Source of the DNA: Marine Group I thaumarchaeote
GTDB lineage: Archaea; Thermoproteota; Nitrososphaeria; Nitrososphaerales; Nitrosopumilaceae
DNA: 64,000 nucleotides
Direction: 5' to 3'
Assembly: GCA_013390905.1 (NCBI GenBank)
Contig: JACATG010000001.1
Location: 248,001-312,000 of the forward strand
In this document: in pieces, positions 53,505-63,164 of the stretch
Layout of the letters: every line of letters begins with the position of its first letter
How positions within the stretch are numbered: the stretch's first letter is position 1
Notes under the pieces: generated by a model
The model's database searches: none
What the model saw: the letters and a program-made list of their open reading frames with translations, nothing else
Told to the model about the DNA's origin: nothing
Translations under genes and position numbers: made by a program

Positions 53505-55775
53505 ATGAATCGGAACCTATCAATTGTATTTTCTATACTCTTACTTGTAGGTATTATAGTTCCTGCATACGGTCAGACAAATTATGATGATGTTGTAATT
53601 AATGAGGTAGACATAAACCCTTTTGGAGATGATTCAGTAAATGTAAATGAATGGATTGAACTTTACAATCCTACTGATTCTGATATTGATTTAGGTGGTT
53701 GGGAAATTGCATCTACAACTGGTATCAAAAAAACAATGACTATTTCTCCTGGTACAATAATTAAGTCAGGAGAATTTTTGACATATCAATATCAGACTGT
53801 TTGGTTTACAGATGTTAATGAATCTGTTGAACTTAGAGATGAAAATGGAATTGTTATTGATAAAACTCCTGTGATTTCTGATATTCAAAATGACTTTACA
53901 TCTTGGCAGAGAATCTATGATGGTTATGACTTGGACAGTTATGATGATTGGAAATTTGAAACATCTACAACCGGTTTATCAAATGGAAAACTGGTAGAAA
54001 TACAAAAACCAACAGAAATTACTGTAACAGTTTCGTCAGAAAAATCTTCATATCTATTTGGTGATGTAGCAATTATTACAGGGAGTATTTCTGAAGTTTT
54101 TGCTTATAAACCATTTTTTCAACCTGAACAAATTCTAGTTATTATCTCCGGTGGTAACTTTTACAAAACTGTAACTCTATATCCTGATCTCAATCTAAAT
54201 TATGAGACAACTCTTAGTCTACATCATGTTCTTGGAATCAATGAAGGAATCTATGATGTATCTGTTAACTATGCTGGGGCTACGGCAAACACAAATTTCT
54301 CTGTAGAAAGTGAATTAGTTGAACAGGAAACTAAAGAAGATAGCTCATTTAGTATTACCACTGACAAAACTCAATACCTTCCAGGACAACAAGTTTCAAT
54401 TACTGGTTTTACCACAGAAACAATTCCATTTCAGGGAATGAAATTTTCCGTCAAAGATTCTCAACGCACTATTATCTATAGTGGAACCCTATTCCCAACT
54501 AACGGCGAATTTGCAACTAATATTTTCCTTACAACTGTAAACCCTAACTATGGAACTTATGAGATTATTGCTGAATATTTTGATAAGGCTGATTTAACAA
54601 CTTTTGAGGTAGTTGAGGACTTTAAAGAAGATGAATATGTTGCTTCTGATGAACCATTGACAATCTTTCTTGATAAAGAAATCTATGAACTTGGCGATAA
54701 AATGATCATTAGTGGATTAATCAAAAATCCACTTTCAAATACAAGTTATGAAACTGGTTCTCGTTATATTGGTTCTTCTGTTGCAATTTCATTTTCTGGT
54801 GACTCCGATGTAAATAGTGGTGTTCTTGTTTCCCTTGACTTTACAGCACTTCCTGACACTTCAGGAAATTATTCACTTCAAACTGATGTTACTAACATTA
54901 TCTTCACCGATGGAAATTATGTTGTTAAAGCTCAATATTTGAGTAACACTGCAACAAAAACTTTCACAGTTATTGATCCCTTTGTTTTTAATCCTGATGA
55001 CCCCCTATCTCTCTTAGTTTCTACAGACAAGTCCGAATATCATCCTGGTGATACAGTAATAATTACTGGAAATTCAAACAAGCCAATTTATCTTGAAAAT
55101 TTTGACGTAAGTGTTATTCAAAAAGCAGATATTGATATCACGTGTGCTAATTTTAGTTGTGGAATACATGCTGGTCCTGTAACTTCTATCCGTACAAGTC
55201 CTTTTGGTTCATTTACTCATGAATTTATGATCCCTAATTCTATGTCTGCGGTAGGATCATACGAAATAACAGTTGATGCTGACTTTGAAATAAAGCGTAT
55301 ACAATTTGATGTAATTGAAAAACCTCAAACTCTAAAATTGAAAACTGTGATTGAAAAAGAAAACCGAATTCCTGGAAAAATAATTTCTATATTGACTGAG
55401 GAAAAAATTGTTGACAATACAAGCATTGCACCCAGAGTTCTTTCTGGTTCTTTGATAACAACTTTAAGATCTGATGAATCAAACGTCAATCTTAAGATAT
55501 CAACTACAACTGGCATATGTATTATTGGCCCTAATGCCGATTGTTTAGTTAAAGAATCCACAAGAAAACAGGGACAAATCTATGATGTTGTTGAAGTTGA
55601 TGGAATTAGCCTTAATGTGAGATATAGCGGTCCGGATGTACGCCTAGAAAAATTCAGCATTCTACCTGAATCCTCCACTGAATTCTTACCTGATGCAAAT
55701 TGGAACGTTGAAGTCATCAAGGATGACCAAGTTTCACGATTCTATTACAAAATCACATACAAAACCCTAGAGTAA
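53505..55775 (+). CDS. Secreted lamin-tail-domain surface protein
   Basis: This 756-aa protein has a signal peptide (residues 1-24, ending PAYGQ) and a lamin-tail (LTD) domain at about 28-130 (VVINEVDINPFG, WIELYNPT, DLGGWEIAS). Four immunoglobulin-like repeats follow, each opening with a Y-x2-G-D/Q-x-V-x-I-x-G motif (YLFGD, YLPGQ, YELGD, YHPGD). A final beta-rich domain has paired Cys. No membrane anchor or sorting motif is visible. It probably sits on or near the S-layer. Confidence 0.8.
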   Translation: MNRNLSIVFSILLLVGIIVPAYGQTNYDDVVINEVDINPFGDDSVNVNEWIELYNPTDSDIDLGGWEIASTTGIKKTMTISPGTIIKSGEFLTYQYQTVWFTDVNESVELRDENGIVIDKTPVISDIQNDFTSWQRIYDGYDLDSYDDWKFETSTTGLSNGKLVEIQKPTEITVTVSSEKSSYLFGDVAIITGSISEVFAYKPFFQPEQILVIISGGNFYKTVTLYPDLNLNYETTLSLHHVLGINEGIYDVSVNYAGATANTNFSVESELVEQETKEDSSFSITTDKTQYLPGQQVSITGFTTETIPFQGMKFSVKDSQRTIIYSGTLFPTNGEFATNIFLTTVNPNYGTYEIIAEYFDKADLTTFEVVEDFKEDEYVASDEPLTIFLDKEIYELGDKMIISGLIKNPLSNTSYETGSRYIGSSVAISFSGDSDVNSGVLVSLDFTALPDTSGNYSLQTDVTNIIFTDGNYVVKAQYLSNTATKTFTVIDPFVFNPDDPLSLLVSTDKSEYHPGDTVIITGNSNKPIYLENFDVSVIQKADIDITCANFSCGIHAGPVTSIRTSPFGSFTHEFMIPNSMSAVGSYEITVDADFEIKRIQFDVIEKPQTLKLKTVIEKENRIPGKIISILTEEKIVDNTSIAPRVLSGSLITTLRSDESNVNLKISTTTGICIIGPNADCLVKESTRKQGQIYDVVEVDGISLNVRYSGPDVRLEKFSILPESSTEFLPDANWNVEVIKDDQVSRFYYKITYKTLE

Positions 55776-55800
55776 ATTCAAAATACTGTTCATTTTATTA

Positions 55801-56301
55801 TTGAATGAAGTGAAATTACAAGTTTTAATGTTTTTTCAAGATGATCCAAAAAAATGTACAGCAGCCAAGATAGTGAAATTTGGTCTTGCCCAAAACATCA
55901 AAAAAATTAGTAAAAAAGGATTAGTTTTAGATCCTTTTTCTGAAAAGACCCTGTTGCCTAAAGATAAATCTTTAATTAATTCTATTGTTGGAATTGATTG
56001 CTCTTGGAATCTAACAGATCAAATCTTTTCTAAAAAATTTAATGGCATTAAACGAAAACTTCCACCATTACTTGCAGGAAATCCTGTAAATTATACAAAA
56101 CTAAACAAACTAACTACTGCTGAAGCACTGTCTGCTTCATTATTCATTTTAGGTTTCAAAGAACAAGGTCTGGAATTACTTGATAAATTCAAATGGGGAC
56201 ATACTTTCTATGACCTTAACAAAAACCTCTTAGATGAATATTCAAAACTTAAAAATGAAGACCAAATAGAATCAATTCTAAAAGATTTTAGATTGTTATA
56301 G
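55801..56301 (+). CDS. tsr3: Tsr3-family rRNA aminocarboxypropyltransferase
   Basis: This 166-aa protein matches Tsr3 (DUF367), which transfers the aminocarboxypropyl group of SAM to a modified uridine of small-subunit rRNA. Diagnostic features are DDPKKCTAAKIVKFGLA near residue 15, VGIDCSWN near 62, LPPLLAGNPVNY near 88 and FKWGHTFYDLN near 130. The start is TTG at 55801. It is convergent with, and overlaps by 6 nt, the binding-protein gene. Confidence 0.92.
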   Translation: MNEVKLQVLMFFQDDPKKCTAAKIVKFGLAQNIKKISKKGLVLDPFSEKTLLPKDKSLINSIVGIDCSWNLTDQIFSKKFNGIKRKLPPLLAGNPVNYTKLNKLTTAEALSASLFILGFKEQGLELLDKFKWGHTFYDLNKNLLDEYSKLKNEDQIESILKDFRLL

Positions 56302-58752
56302 ATATTGCTTCTTAAGATAAACCCCTACTCCAATAAAGAACAGTATTGGTATTATCCAAATCCAATACTCTGATTTGTTTTCAGTAAATTCTATGTTGGT
56401 AGACAAACTAGTTGGTAATTCTGCTTTAACATCTGTTACAAGAAAACTTGATTCATAAAAATCTGGTTTCAACACAGAATTTGAAATTGCAAATATCTTG
56501 ATGTTGTTTGCTCCTATTCCCAAATCTTTTGTATTCTCTGATGGCACAGTAACAGTAATTCTATTTCCATCTATATTGAGTGTCTCTGATGATATCATCC
56601 TTCCTTCAGTATTTGTCAAAAAGTATAGAATGGAATCTGAATTATCTACCTCTACTCTTATTTCCAATTCTTCTCCTCTTTGAATGATATTTTTCATTTC
56701 TATGTTCTTTATGATTGGTAATTTGGCTTTTTCAAATTCTGCCCATTCTCCAATTTTAAATGGATATGAATCATCATCAAATGCACTCACTGTAATCGTT
56801 CGTGATTCTGGCGAATATGATTTTAAATAAAATGGCCCATTACTTATCACTGCATGATTATTTGTTTCAATCCATTTTATTGAAGAATCATATCTATTTT
56901 GAAAATATTGGGAATTCTGATAATTTTCTTTTAATGCTGCAGGAATATAATTGGAATTTTTGAATTCTTGCAAATATTCTTTGATAAGATTTGCATCTGT
57001 TGGAATAATTAGTGATAACCAGTTCACATTTTTGCTTGTAGCGCCAGATCTTGAAAATGATACTTTTCCATCCATGACTGCTTTCTCCATTGCAGATGAA
57101 ATTTCCCATGGCATTGAATTCCACAGTACTGCCCAATCTGCAATCTCCCCTTCATCAAAATGCCAATAATCCACATAAACTTCAATCGTATCCTCATCAA
57201 TTGGATTTACCCCAATTATTGTTTGAATAATTTGAGAAGTTCTTGGAGTAAATTCTGTATCAAAAGTTCTATCATTCTCATCAATTTGAGTTCCCCATTC
57301 TATTGTGAAGTACAATGAGTATAGAATATCATTGATATCCATTTCTTGTCCATTATGCCAGTTACTAAATTTATAATCGAATGTTACTTTACTTGTTGCA
57401 AGTGTATCTGGAGTAACATAATCCCATTTTTGAAAATACGGATTCCAAATTATTGCCTCTTGAGGAACAGTTAGTTTCTCATTTGGCCCTGCAGTTTCAA
57501 CTTGCCATTCTGCTCTAATAGGAAATGTTTCTCCTGTAAATGGATGTTTGAATGTTGCAGGATCCGAAATTATTCCCCAAATATGTCTACTATACATATC
57601 AGTTAATCCCATGACTGGATTCCATGCTCCTTGATAGATTTGTTTTACACCAATTACAAACTCATTGTTACTACTTTGAGCATTAATGGGAGTGAATCTA
57701 CTTGGAACTCCAGCACCAAAGTCATTAACTATTCCCTTAACTTTTTCATTTACAACATATTGATCAATTTTACTTGCCAAAAAAATTCTAACAGACTCGT
57801 TAACTCCTTCAACAACTGCTTCTTGAATTAACTGTGATCTTTTTTCTGATGACTCAAAACCTCCAGTGTATATTTTCTGAGTAAGTGTATCTAATCTGTC
57901 ATTTTTATAATTCCAGTATGATGGATCGTTAAATCCTGGCATAGTTGAAAACCAAGGAGAATACATTTGTCCTAATCCTACTGAATCGTATCTTACAAAC
58001 GCAGAGCGTCCCCACCCTTCAGTGTATAAACTCCACTTCAGATCAGAAGGATTTGAGCCATATACCACAACAAATGCTTTGTTCAGATCTCCAAAATCCT
58101 TTTTGATAGTAAATCCAATTTTTTGTAATTTAGATGCTAAAATTTCACCAATTGATTTTCTTACTGTATCATCACTTCTGATGAAAATTTTAATTTCTAT
58201 TGGTTTTGCATCAATTTGCCATTTACCATCAATTTTGACAGCTCCTCTTTCTTTCAGTACCCTAGTGATGATTTCTTCCGCAAGTACAGGATTGTATTTG
58301 AAATTAAATGCCTCTAGTTGTTCAATAACTGTAAGATATTCTGGATCTGATGGACCATAGTAAGAAATAATTGGAGATCCATATCCTCCCATCAGTTCAT
58401 TTACGATTAACTTTCGGTCTATCAAATAATTTAGGGCAAATCTGATATCTTTGCTTGAAAATGGATTGAATTCTTCAGATTCAGCAGGATTAACCAGAAT
58501 ACTGTATGATCCACCTGTGGAATCAAAAACTTGTAATCCCTCTCTTGCCTGATAATTTTCTAATCTGTCTGATGAAATTGTATAATAGTAAACATCTAGA
58601 TTTCCATTCCGTACTTCTTCTAACGCTGTATTTTCATCTAGATACTGAATGAATTTTACTGAATCAAAAAATGTACTTTTTTCTGCAAATGATTCATTAT
58701 ACATTATAACTGCAATTGAAAGAGCTAGTATGAGAACTAGCAATTTTTTCAT
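56296..58752 (-). CDS. Membrane-anchored family 5 solute-binding protein
   Basis: This 818-aa protein has a signal peptide (residues 1-23), an oligopeptide/nickel-type SBP_bac_5 domain over most of its length (DIRFALNYLIDRKLIV near residue 100), and a C-terminal anchor (WIWIIPILFFIGVGVYL) followed by KKQYL. It should capture peptides or similar solutes outside the membrane for an ABC importer. No permease or ATPase gene lies within this window. Confidence 0.88.
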   Translation of the reverse strand: MKKLLVLILALSIAVIMYNESFAEKSTFFDSVKFIQYLDENTALEEVRNGNLDVYYYTISSDRLENYQAREGLQVFDSTGGSYSILVNPAESEEFNPFSSKDIRFALNYLIDRKLIVNELMGGYGSPIISYYGPSDPEYLTVIEQLEAFNFKYNPVLAEEIITRVLKERGAVKIDGKWQIDAKPIEIKIFIRSDDTVRKSIGEILASKLQKIGFTIKKDFGDLNKAFVVVYGSNPSDLKWSLYTEGWGRSAFVRYDSVGLGQMYSPWFSTMPGFNDPSYWNYKNDRLDTLTQKIYTGGFESSEKRSQLIQEAVVEGVNESVRIFLASKIDQYVVNEKVKGIVNDFGAGVPSRFTPINAQSSNNEFVIGVKQIYQGAWNPVMGLTDMYSRHIWGIISDPATFKHPFTGETFPIRAEWQVETAGPNEKLTVPQEAIIWNPYFQKWDYVTPDTLATSKVTFDYKFSNWHNGQEMDINDILYSLYFTIEWGTQIDENDRTFDTEFTPRTSQIIQTIIGVNPIDEDTIEVYVDYWHFDEGEIADWAVLWNSMPWEISSAMEKAVMDGKVSFSRSGATSKNVNWLSLIIPTDANLIKEYLQEFKNSNYIPAALKENYQNSQYFQNRYDSSIKWIETNNHAVISNGPFYLKSYSPESRTITVSAFDDDSYPFKIGEWAEFEKAKLPIIKNIEMKNIIQRGEELEIRVEVDNSDSILYFLTNTEGRMISSETLNIDGNRITVTVPSENTKDLGIGANNIKIFAISNSVLKPDFYESSFLVTDVKAELPTSLSTNIEFTENKSEYWIWIIPILFFIGVGVYLKKQYL

Positions 58753-58832
58753 AATCCTAATTTAAAATACTTGTAATAAAATCTATATCATAATACTTTG
58801 AAGTTATAAGCTCATAAAACCTATATGTTTAT

Positions 58833-59486
58833 GTGAATTCAAAAATGGAGTTGAAAATTCATCCTAAAATAATTGTTGGATTACAAGGAATTATTTCAGG
58901 TGGAATTTCGGTTGAGGATTTTTCTGCTGTTACAAAACTAAATGTTATGGACTCAGAAACAATTTTAGATGAATTCATAAAAAATAACATTGGAACAAAA
59001 CAAGACAATTTATATTATTTTGAAGATGGTGATAAACTAAAAATTGTTGTTACGCTACTTCAGAATGGTTTTCCTATTGATGAAATTTCAGTTGCATTAG
59101 ATTGGAAAGATTTTGAAGGTTTGACTGCAGCAATTTTAGCTTCAAAAGATTTTGCAGTAATTAAGAACATGATTTTGACCAAACCTAGAATGGAAATTGA
59201 TGTTATTGGTATTAGATTAGGCATTGCAATTTTAATTGATTGTAAACATTGGAAGCGTTATAGTATTTCATCATTAACAACTGTTGTCAAAAAACAGATT
59301 AAAAGAACAAAACACTATATTACAAAAACTCAGGGGGCTTTCGCTGTACCTGTAATTGTTACATTGTATCGAGATAAAGTAGATTTTATTCAAAATGTAC
59401 CCATAGTACCTATTTTCCAATTTTCTTCATTTATTGATGAATTTTATGGAAACCTTGATCAAATGAAGACTATAGAAACAAACTAG
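58833..59486 (+). CDS. Restriction-endonuclease-like (PD-(D/E)XK) protein with N-terminal helical domain
   Basis: This 217-aa protein has a helical, wHTH-like N-terminal part (about residues 1-100) and a C-terminal nuclease-fold segment: MEIDVIGIRLGIAILIDCKHW near 125-145. The E/D-x-D, then D-x-K spacing matches the PD-(D/E)XK core. A DNA repair or restriction role is possible. GTG 58833 is used; ATG 58845 (four codons later) is equally likely. Confidence 0.6.
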   Translation: MNSKMELKIHPKIIVGLQGIISGGISVEDFSAVTKLNVMDSETILDEFIKNNIGTKQDNLYYFEDGDKLKIVVTLLQNGFPIDEISVALDWKDFEGLTAAILASKDFAVIKNMILTKPRMEIDVIGIRLGIAILIDCKHWKRYSISSLTTVVKKQIKRTKHYITKTQGAFAVPVIVTLYRDKVDFIQNVPIVPIFQFSSFIDEFYGNLDQMKTIETN

Positions 59487-61209
59487 TTATGAAAAAACAC
59501 ACTGCTCCAATCATGAATATTTTTGATATTTTCAAAGAGTTATCAAGTGCTTTGGAAAAGTCCTCAAATATTCCTTGCCCCATAATTTTTACATCTGTTT
59601 GATTTTCCAATATTTCATACTTTGCAGTTGTTGTTTTTGTTTCAGCAATTTCAGCAATGTCCAAAAACCATTTTGATAATTTTTCAGAATCTGTAATTAA
59701 ACCTAATTGATAGTATCCATTTCTGTTCCTAGGTTTAACTGGTGCATAATGAGTGTCTGATGTACAAATCTCTAAAAGATTACAGTCTCTTTTTGCAAAA
59801 TTTTCTACAATTTTCTCTCTTACTCCATTTTCCATATTATTTGCATCGGCCCATCCTATGAAGTATTTTTTATTATTGATTTTTAGACATATTATTCCAA
59901 GGCCTCCCATTCCTAAATCTTCAGTCCGGACATCCATGTCATTAGAATTTGAATATCCAAATTCAATTGGATAGTTCTCTTTTGTCATCAATGAGTCTAA
60001 ACAAGACTTAGCTGCCTTTAGCATGTCTTCACCATCCTCTTTTGAAATTTTAGAACCCATAGCATTGTGACTATCGACAATCATTATTCTTGTGTAATCT
60101 CGATTTTTTGCATACTGTTCTATCTCTGTTTTCATGTAACTTGGAATGTCTTCCATTCCATGTGGCGATAAGGATAAAAACAATACTGGATTTTTTCCAA
60201 ATAATAAACCTATAACTCTTGCTTTGTTAATTTGAACTGTTACTGGCTCTGTACAAACAAGCCCCTCATCTTTTACCTTACTGTTTTTTAGATTTTCTAG
60301 ATAGATCTCTACTTCATTTTTTGAGGGTAAATTTAGTGAATGATCTGATATGCTATGCAATACCATAGCTGATGAATTGAAATTTTTATAAATTAGATAA
60401 GGTATGTTACTTCCTCCCACTGGATGATATGGACCTGGATGAATTTCTGGTAAAATCATCCTAAATTCTGTATTCCCATTAGACGATAGTAACCTAATTT
60501 GGGATGTTGATATCTTTGTCTTATTTGAGCGTTGCTCCATTAACTCTTCTGCCTCAGTAAAGTCATTTTTTTGTGAAGCCAAATATGCTTGAATTGTTTT
60601 ATGTGTACTTTGCATTCCAGGTCTTCCTGCTTTATCCGTTAATAATGACCAGACACTAGCAATGATCAAAAATGCTATTCCGTATCCTAATGCCATTGGA
60701 TTTGTAAGCATTGGAATCCACATATCTTGTGGAATTAATATTAGAAACATTGCAAGTGGTTGTATCAAACAAATTGCCCAAATCTTTTTGATAGTAACTC
60801 CTAGAGTAGTTGTAAAAACACCAATTCTTATACTTGCAAACAAAAACATTCCCAATGTTATAAAAAACAAAGATATTTCTTTTGATAATACCACACTTGC
60901 TAGTAATCCCATTAACAGAATTGCAACCCACAACAAGTTTGCAAAAAGTGATACGTGAAGTACTTTAGAATATTCTTTCTTTTTTGTAAATCTAGTATCA
61001 AGTAATTGTGTGATTGCTAAAACCATTACAACAAGAGGAATTCTAAACCAGAAATCTTCCGAACCAAAATATCCTAAATATGTTGTAACTGTAATCGCTA
61101 CTGCAACAATTAATGAGGCAATTAAAGAAAAGTAATGTGATGATGGGTTAATTAGAGTAAGAGAAAATTTGCTGTGTATATTTGAAACATTATCTGAAGC
61201 TTTTTGCAT
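59470..61209 (-). CDS. DUF2070 family archaeal membrane protein
   Basis: This 579-aa protein has six or seven N-terminal membrane helices (about residues 25-195), a cytoplasmic domain and one C-terminal helix. Motifs typical of DUF2070 are HPGPYHPVGGSNIPY near residue 255, VDSHNAMG near 375 and CTSDTHYAPV near 480. The His- and Asp-rich motifs suggest a metal-dependent hydrolase, but no activity is known. Confidence 0.85.
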   Translation of the reverse strand: MQKASDNVSNIHSKFSLTLINPSSHYFSLIASLIVAVAITVTTYLGYFGSEDFWFRIPLVVMVLAITQLLDTRFTKKKEYSKVLHVSLFANLLWVAILLMGLLASVVLSKEISLFFITLGMFLFASIRIGVFTTTLGVTIKKIWAICLIQPLAMFLILIPQDMWIPMLTNPMALGYGIAFLIIASVWSLLTDKAGRPGMQSTHKTIQAYLASQKNDFTEAEELMEQRSNKTKISTSQIRLLSSNGNTEFRMILPEIHPGPYHPVGGSNIPYLIYKNFNSSAMVLHSISDHSLNLPSKNEVEIYLENLKNSKVKDEGLVCTEPVTVQINKARVIGLLFGKNPVLFLSLSPHGMEDIPSYMKTEIEQYAKNRDYTRIMIVDSHNAMGSKISKEDGEDMLKAAKSCLDSLMTKENYPIEFGYSNSNDMDVRTEDLGMGGLGIICLKINNKKYFIGWADANNMENGVREKIVENFAKRDCNLLEICTSDTHYAPVKPRNRNGYYQLGLITDSEKLSKWFLDIAEIAETKTTTAKYEILENQTDVKIMGQGIFEDFSKALDNSLKISKIFMIGAVCFFITSLFL

Positions 61210-61412
61210 TGTCTTTTCACGGAGCTAGAAAGATATCAATTAACCATGAAACTATAATTAAACTGATAGGAATTGTTACTATGATTTTTGGATTTATTCT
61301 CCATCCCTTTGTCTCATCTTCAAAGAATCTCATGAGACCGCCACTTGATGCTGGAAGTGGTGCTGCTTTGCTCTTCTTACTACTCATAACAAATCAAAAA
61401 TCAAGATTTTAA
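61209..61412 (+). CDS. Small two-helix membrane protein
   Basis: This 67-aa protein carries two hydrophobic segments (IIKLIGIVTMIFGFILHPF and AALLFLLLITN). The TTG at 61209 is the likely start; it shares its first base with the ATG of the divergent DUF2070 gene, so both are probably leaderless. No family is recognised. Confidence 0.45.
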   Translation: MSFHGARKISINHETIIKLIGIVTMIFGFILHPFVSSSKNLMRPPLDAGSGAALLFLLLITNQKSRF

Positions 61413-61422
61413 CATAAAAACC

Positions 61423-61755
61423 TTATTGTCTATTCTTTATTTTTTCTATAGTTTCCAATAACAAATTGATCGATTTTAAAATCTCTTGTTGTTTTTCGTG
61501 GCTGCTTTCCTGTTCAAGTTCTTTTGATACAGATTCCAACTTTTTTTCTAATGTCTCTTCTAAAGATGATTTTGTGCTTTGTGTGGTTTTTTCTTTTGGA
61601 ATATCTTTTTTTTCAGGTTCTTGCCCACAATTGATGCATAATGCATATCCATCTTTCATTACCCTCACTCCTTTGCAATATGGACAACGTTCACTAAGCA
61701 ATGTTGCACCTTTTAACAACATTTCAGCAGCTTTTTTTGTGAGATCTTTTGACAT
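61423..61755 (-). CDS. UPF0148 / SSSCA1-type zinc-ribbon protein
   Basis: This 110-aa protein matches the UPF0148 (autoantigen p27) family: AAEMLLKGATLLSERCPYCK at residues 9-28, then YALCINCG. The C-terminal half is a charged coiled coil. The family is widespread in archaea; its role is unclear. Confidence 0.85.
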   Translation of the reverse strand: MSKDLTKKAAEMLLKGATLLSERCPYCKGVRVMKDGYALCINCGQEPEKKDIPKEKTTQSTKSSLEETLEKKLESVSKELEQESSHEKQQEILKSINLLLETIEKIKNRQ

Positions 61756-61859
61756 CCTCTTTCTTTGATTTCCTATCTAAAAAATTTGATTGTTTTTAAT
61801 TTCTATTTAGCATTCAAACAAGGCTTAATAGTGCGTAGAATTGAATTGATTTCGAACGA

Positions 61860-62168
61860 ATGGCAGTAATTTGTAATACTTGTGGTCTTCCAGATGACTT
61901 GTGTGCTTGTGGTGAACTTGCCAAAGACAGCACAAAAATTATAATTCGATTAGAAACTAGACGATTTAGGAAAAAGGGTACTATGATAGAGGGATTAGAT
62001 CCTAAACTAAACAATTTAGAATCCGTTGCCAGAGATCTCAAAAATAAATACGCTTGTGGCGGAACTGCAAAAGAAGGATATATCTTCTTACAAGGTGATC
62101 ATAGAGAAACTATCAAAGAAACATTGGTTGGGTTAGGATTTTCTGAAGATAGTATAGAACTACATTAG
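61860..62168 (+). CDS. Translation initiation factor aIF1 (SUI1)
   Basis: This 102-aa protein is aIF1: CNTCGLPDDLCACGELAK at the N-terminus, then a SUI1 fold (RRFRKKGTMIEGLD, SVARDLKNKYACGGTAKEG). It monitors start-codon selection on the small ribosomal subunit. The cysteine-rich N-terminus is typical of archaeal aIF1. Confidence 0.95.
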   Translation: MAVICNTCGLPDDLCACGELAKDSTKIIIRLETRRFRKKGTMIEGLDPKLNNLESVARDLKNKYACGGTAKEGYIFLQGDHRETIKETLVGLGFSEDSIELH

Positions 62169-62174
62169 AAGAAA

Positions 62175-63164
62175 TTGCAAACTTCAAACAAAATTTTCCA
62201 AGCTCTTGGAATTCCTTTCACAGCATTAGTATCTGTAATTTTTGGTTTACTTCTTGTTTCATTTCCAATCGGAATTTTTGTTGTTTTTGAAAGTGAAATT
62301 GGTGGCGATATCAATTATGAGTATCCTCTAACTCATTTAGAACTTTTTAATGGAACAGAACTGTATCAAGCTCCAATTGACATCAGTATTGGTGATGTGT
62401 TTGTTATATTGTGGACTTTTTATCTTATACTTTTTGTAATTGCCATATTAGGCCCAAAACATGGATTCTTGAAATCTCTTTCATCGATAATTTCTTTTGG
62501 AAAATATGATACTAATTCAAACTATTTGATTAATATGATAAAGTGGTTTTCAATTTTAGTTTTAATTTCTATATTGATTAATTTTGTTCAAGAGCAATTT
62601 AGTATTGTAACTATTCCTCCTCTTGTTGACAATGATCTTATCCAGTTTTTTTATGTAAGTCTTGCTCCATTGGTGGAAGAATTTGGATTCCGTTTAGTCT
62701 TGATTGGAGTTCCACTATTTGTTATTTATTCTCACAAATCTTCTATAAAATATCTTATCAAATGTTTATGGAATCCCGGTAATTTAGATATTCATGATTC
62801 TACAAAGGCAATTTTCTTGATTGTTTTTGTTGGTTTTGTTTTTGGATTTGCACATATTGCTTTAGGTGAATCTTGGAGCGAAGGTAAATTTGTTCAAGCT
62901 ACAGCAAGTGGAATTATTTTAGGATGGGTGTATCTTAAATATGGTTTTGTTGTTTCTCTTTTAATTCATTGGGCTACAAATTATTTTATATTTTCATATG
63001 CAAATTTCATTTCTCAATTAAATTTTATTTCAATCGAGGCCGCATTTTCTCATTCACTGATGTCATTGTTAGAACTGTTATTCTTGATTACAGGCTCTCT
63101 ATCAATTTGTATATTATTAGTTAGGAGATTTTATTCTAAAAGAGTTTCTGATTTAGAGATTTAG
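62175..63164 (+). CDS. CPBP-family intramembrane metalloprotease
   Basis: This 329-aa protein has about eight membrane helices and the CPBP/CAAX motifs EEFGFR (EExxxR) near residue 166, FGFAHIAL near 222 and HWATNY near 265. Such enzymes cleave prenylated or signal-like substrates in the membrane. The start is TTG at 62175, 6 nt after aIF1. Its 3' end overlaps the TFB stop by 12 nt. Confidence 0.85.
   Translation: MQTSNKIFQALGIPFTALVSVIFGLLLVSFPIGIFVVFESEIGGDINYEYPLTHLELFNGTELYQAPIDISIGDVFVILWTFYLILFVIAILGPKHGFLKSLSSIISFGKYDTNSNYLINMIKWFSILVLISILINFVQEQFSIVTIPPLVDNDLIQFFYVSLAPLVEEFGFRLVLIGVPLFVIYSHKSSIKYLIKCLWNPGNLDIHDSTKAIFLIVFVGFVFGFAHIALGESWSEGKFVQATASGIILGWVYLKYGFVVSLLIHWATNYFIFSYANFISQLNFISIEAAFSHSLMSLLELLFLITGSLSICILLVRRFYSKRVSDLEI

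Noticed and set aside
53320-53508. 62-codon plus-strand frame before the lamin-tail gene
   Set aside because: Odd composition, no family, and it overlaps the next start.
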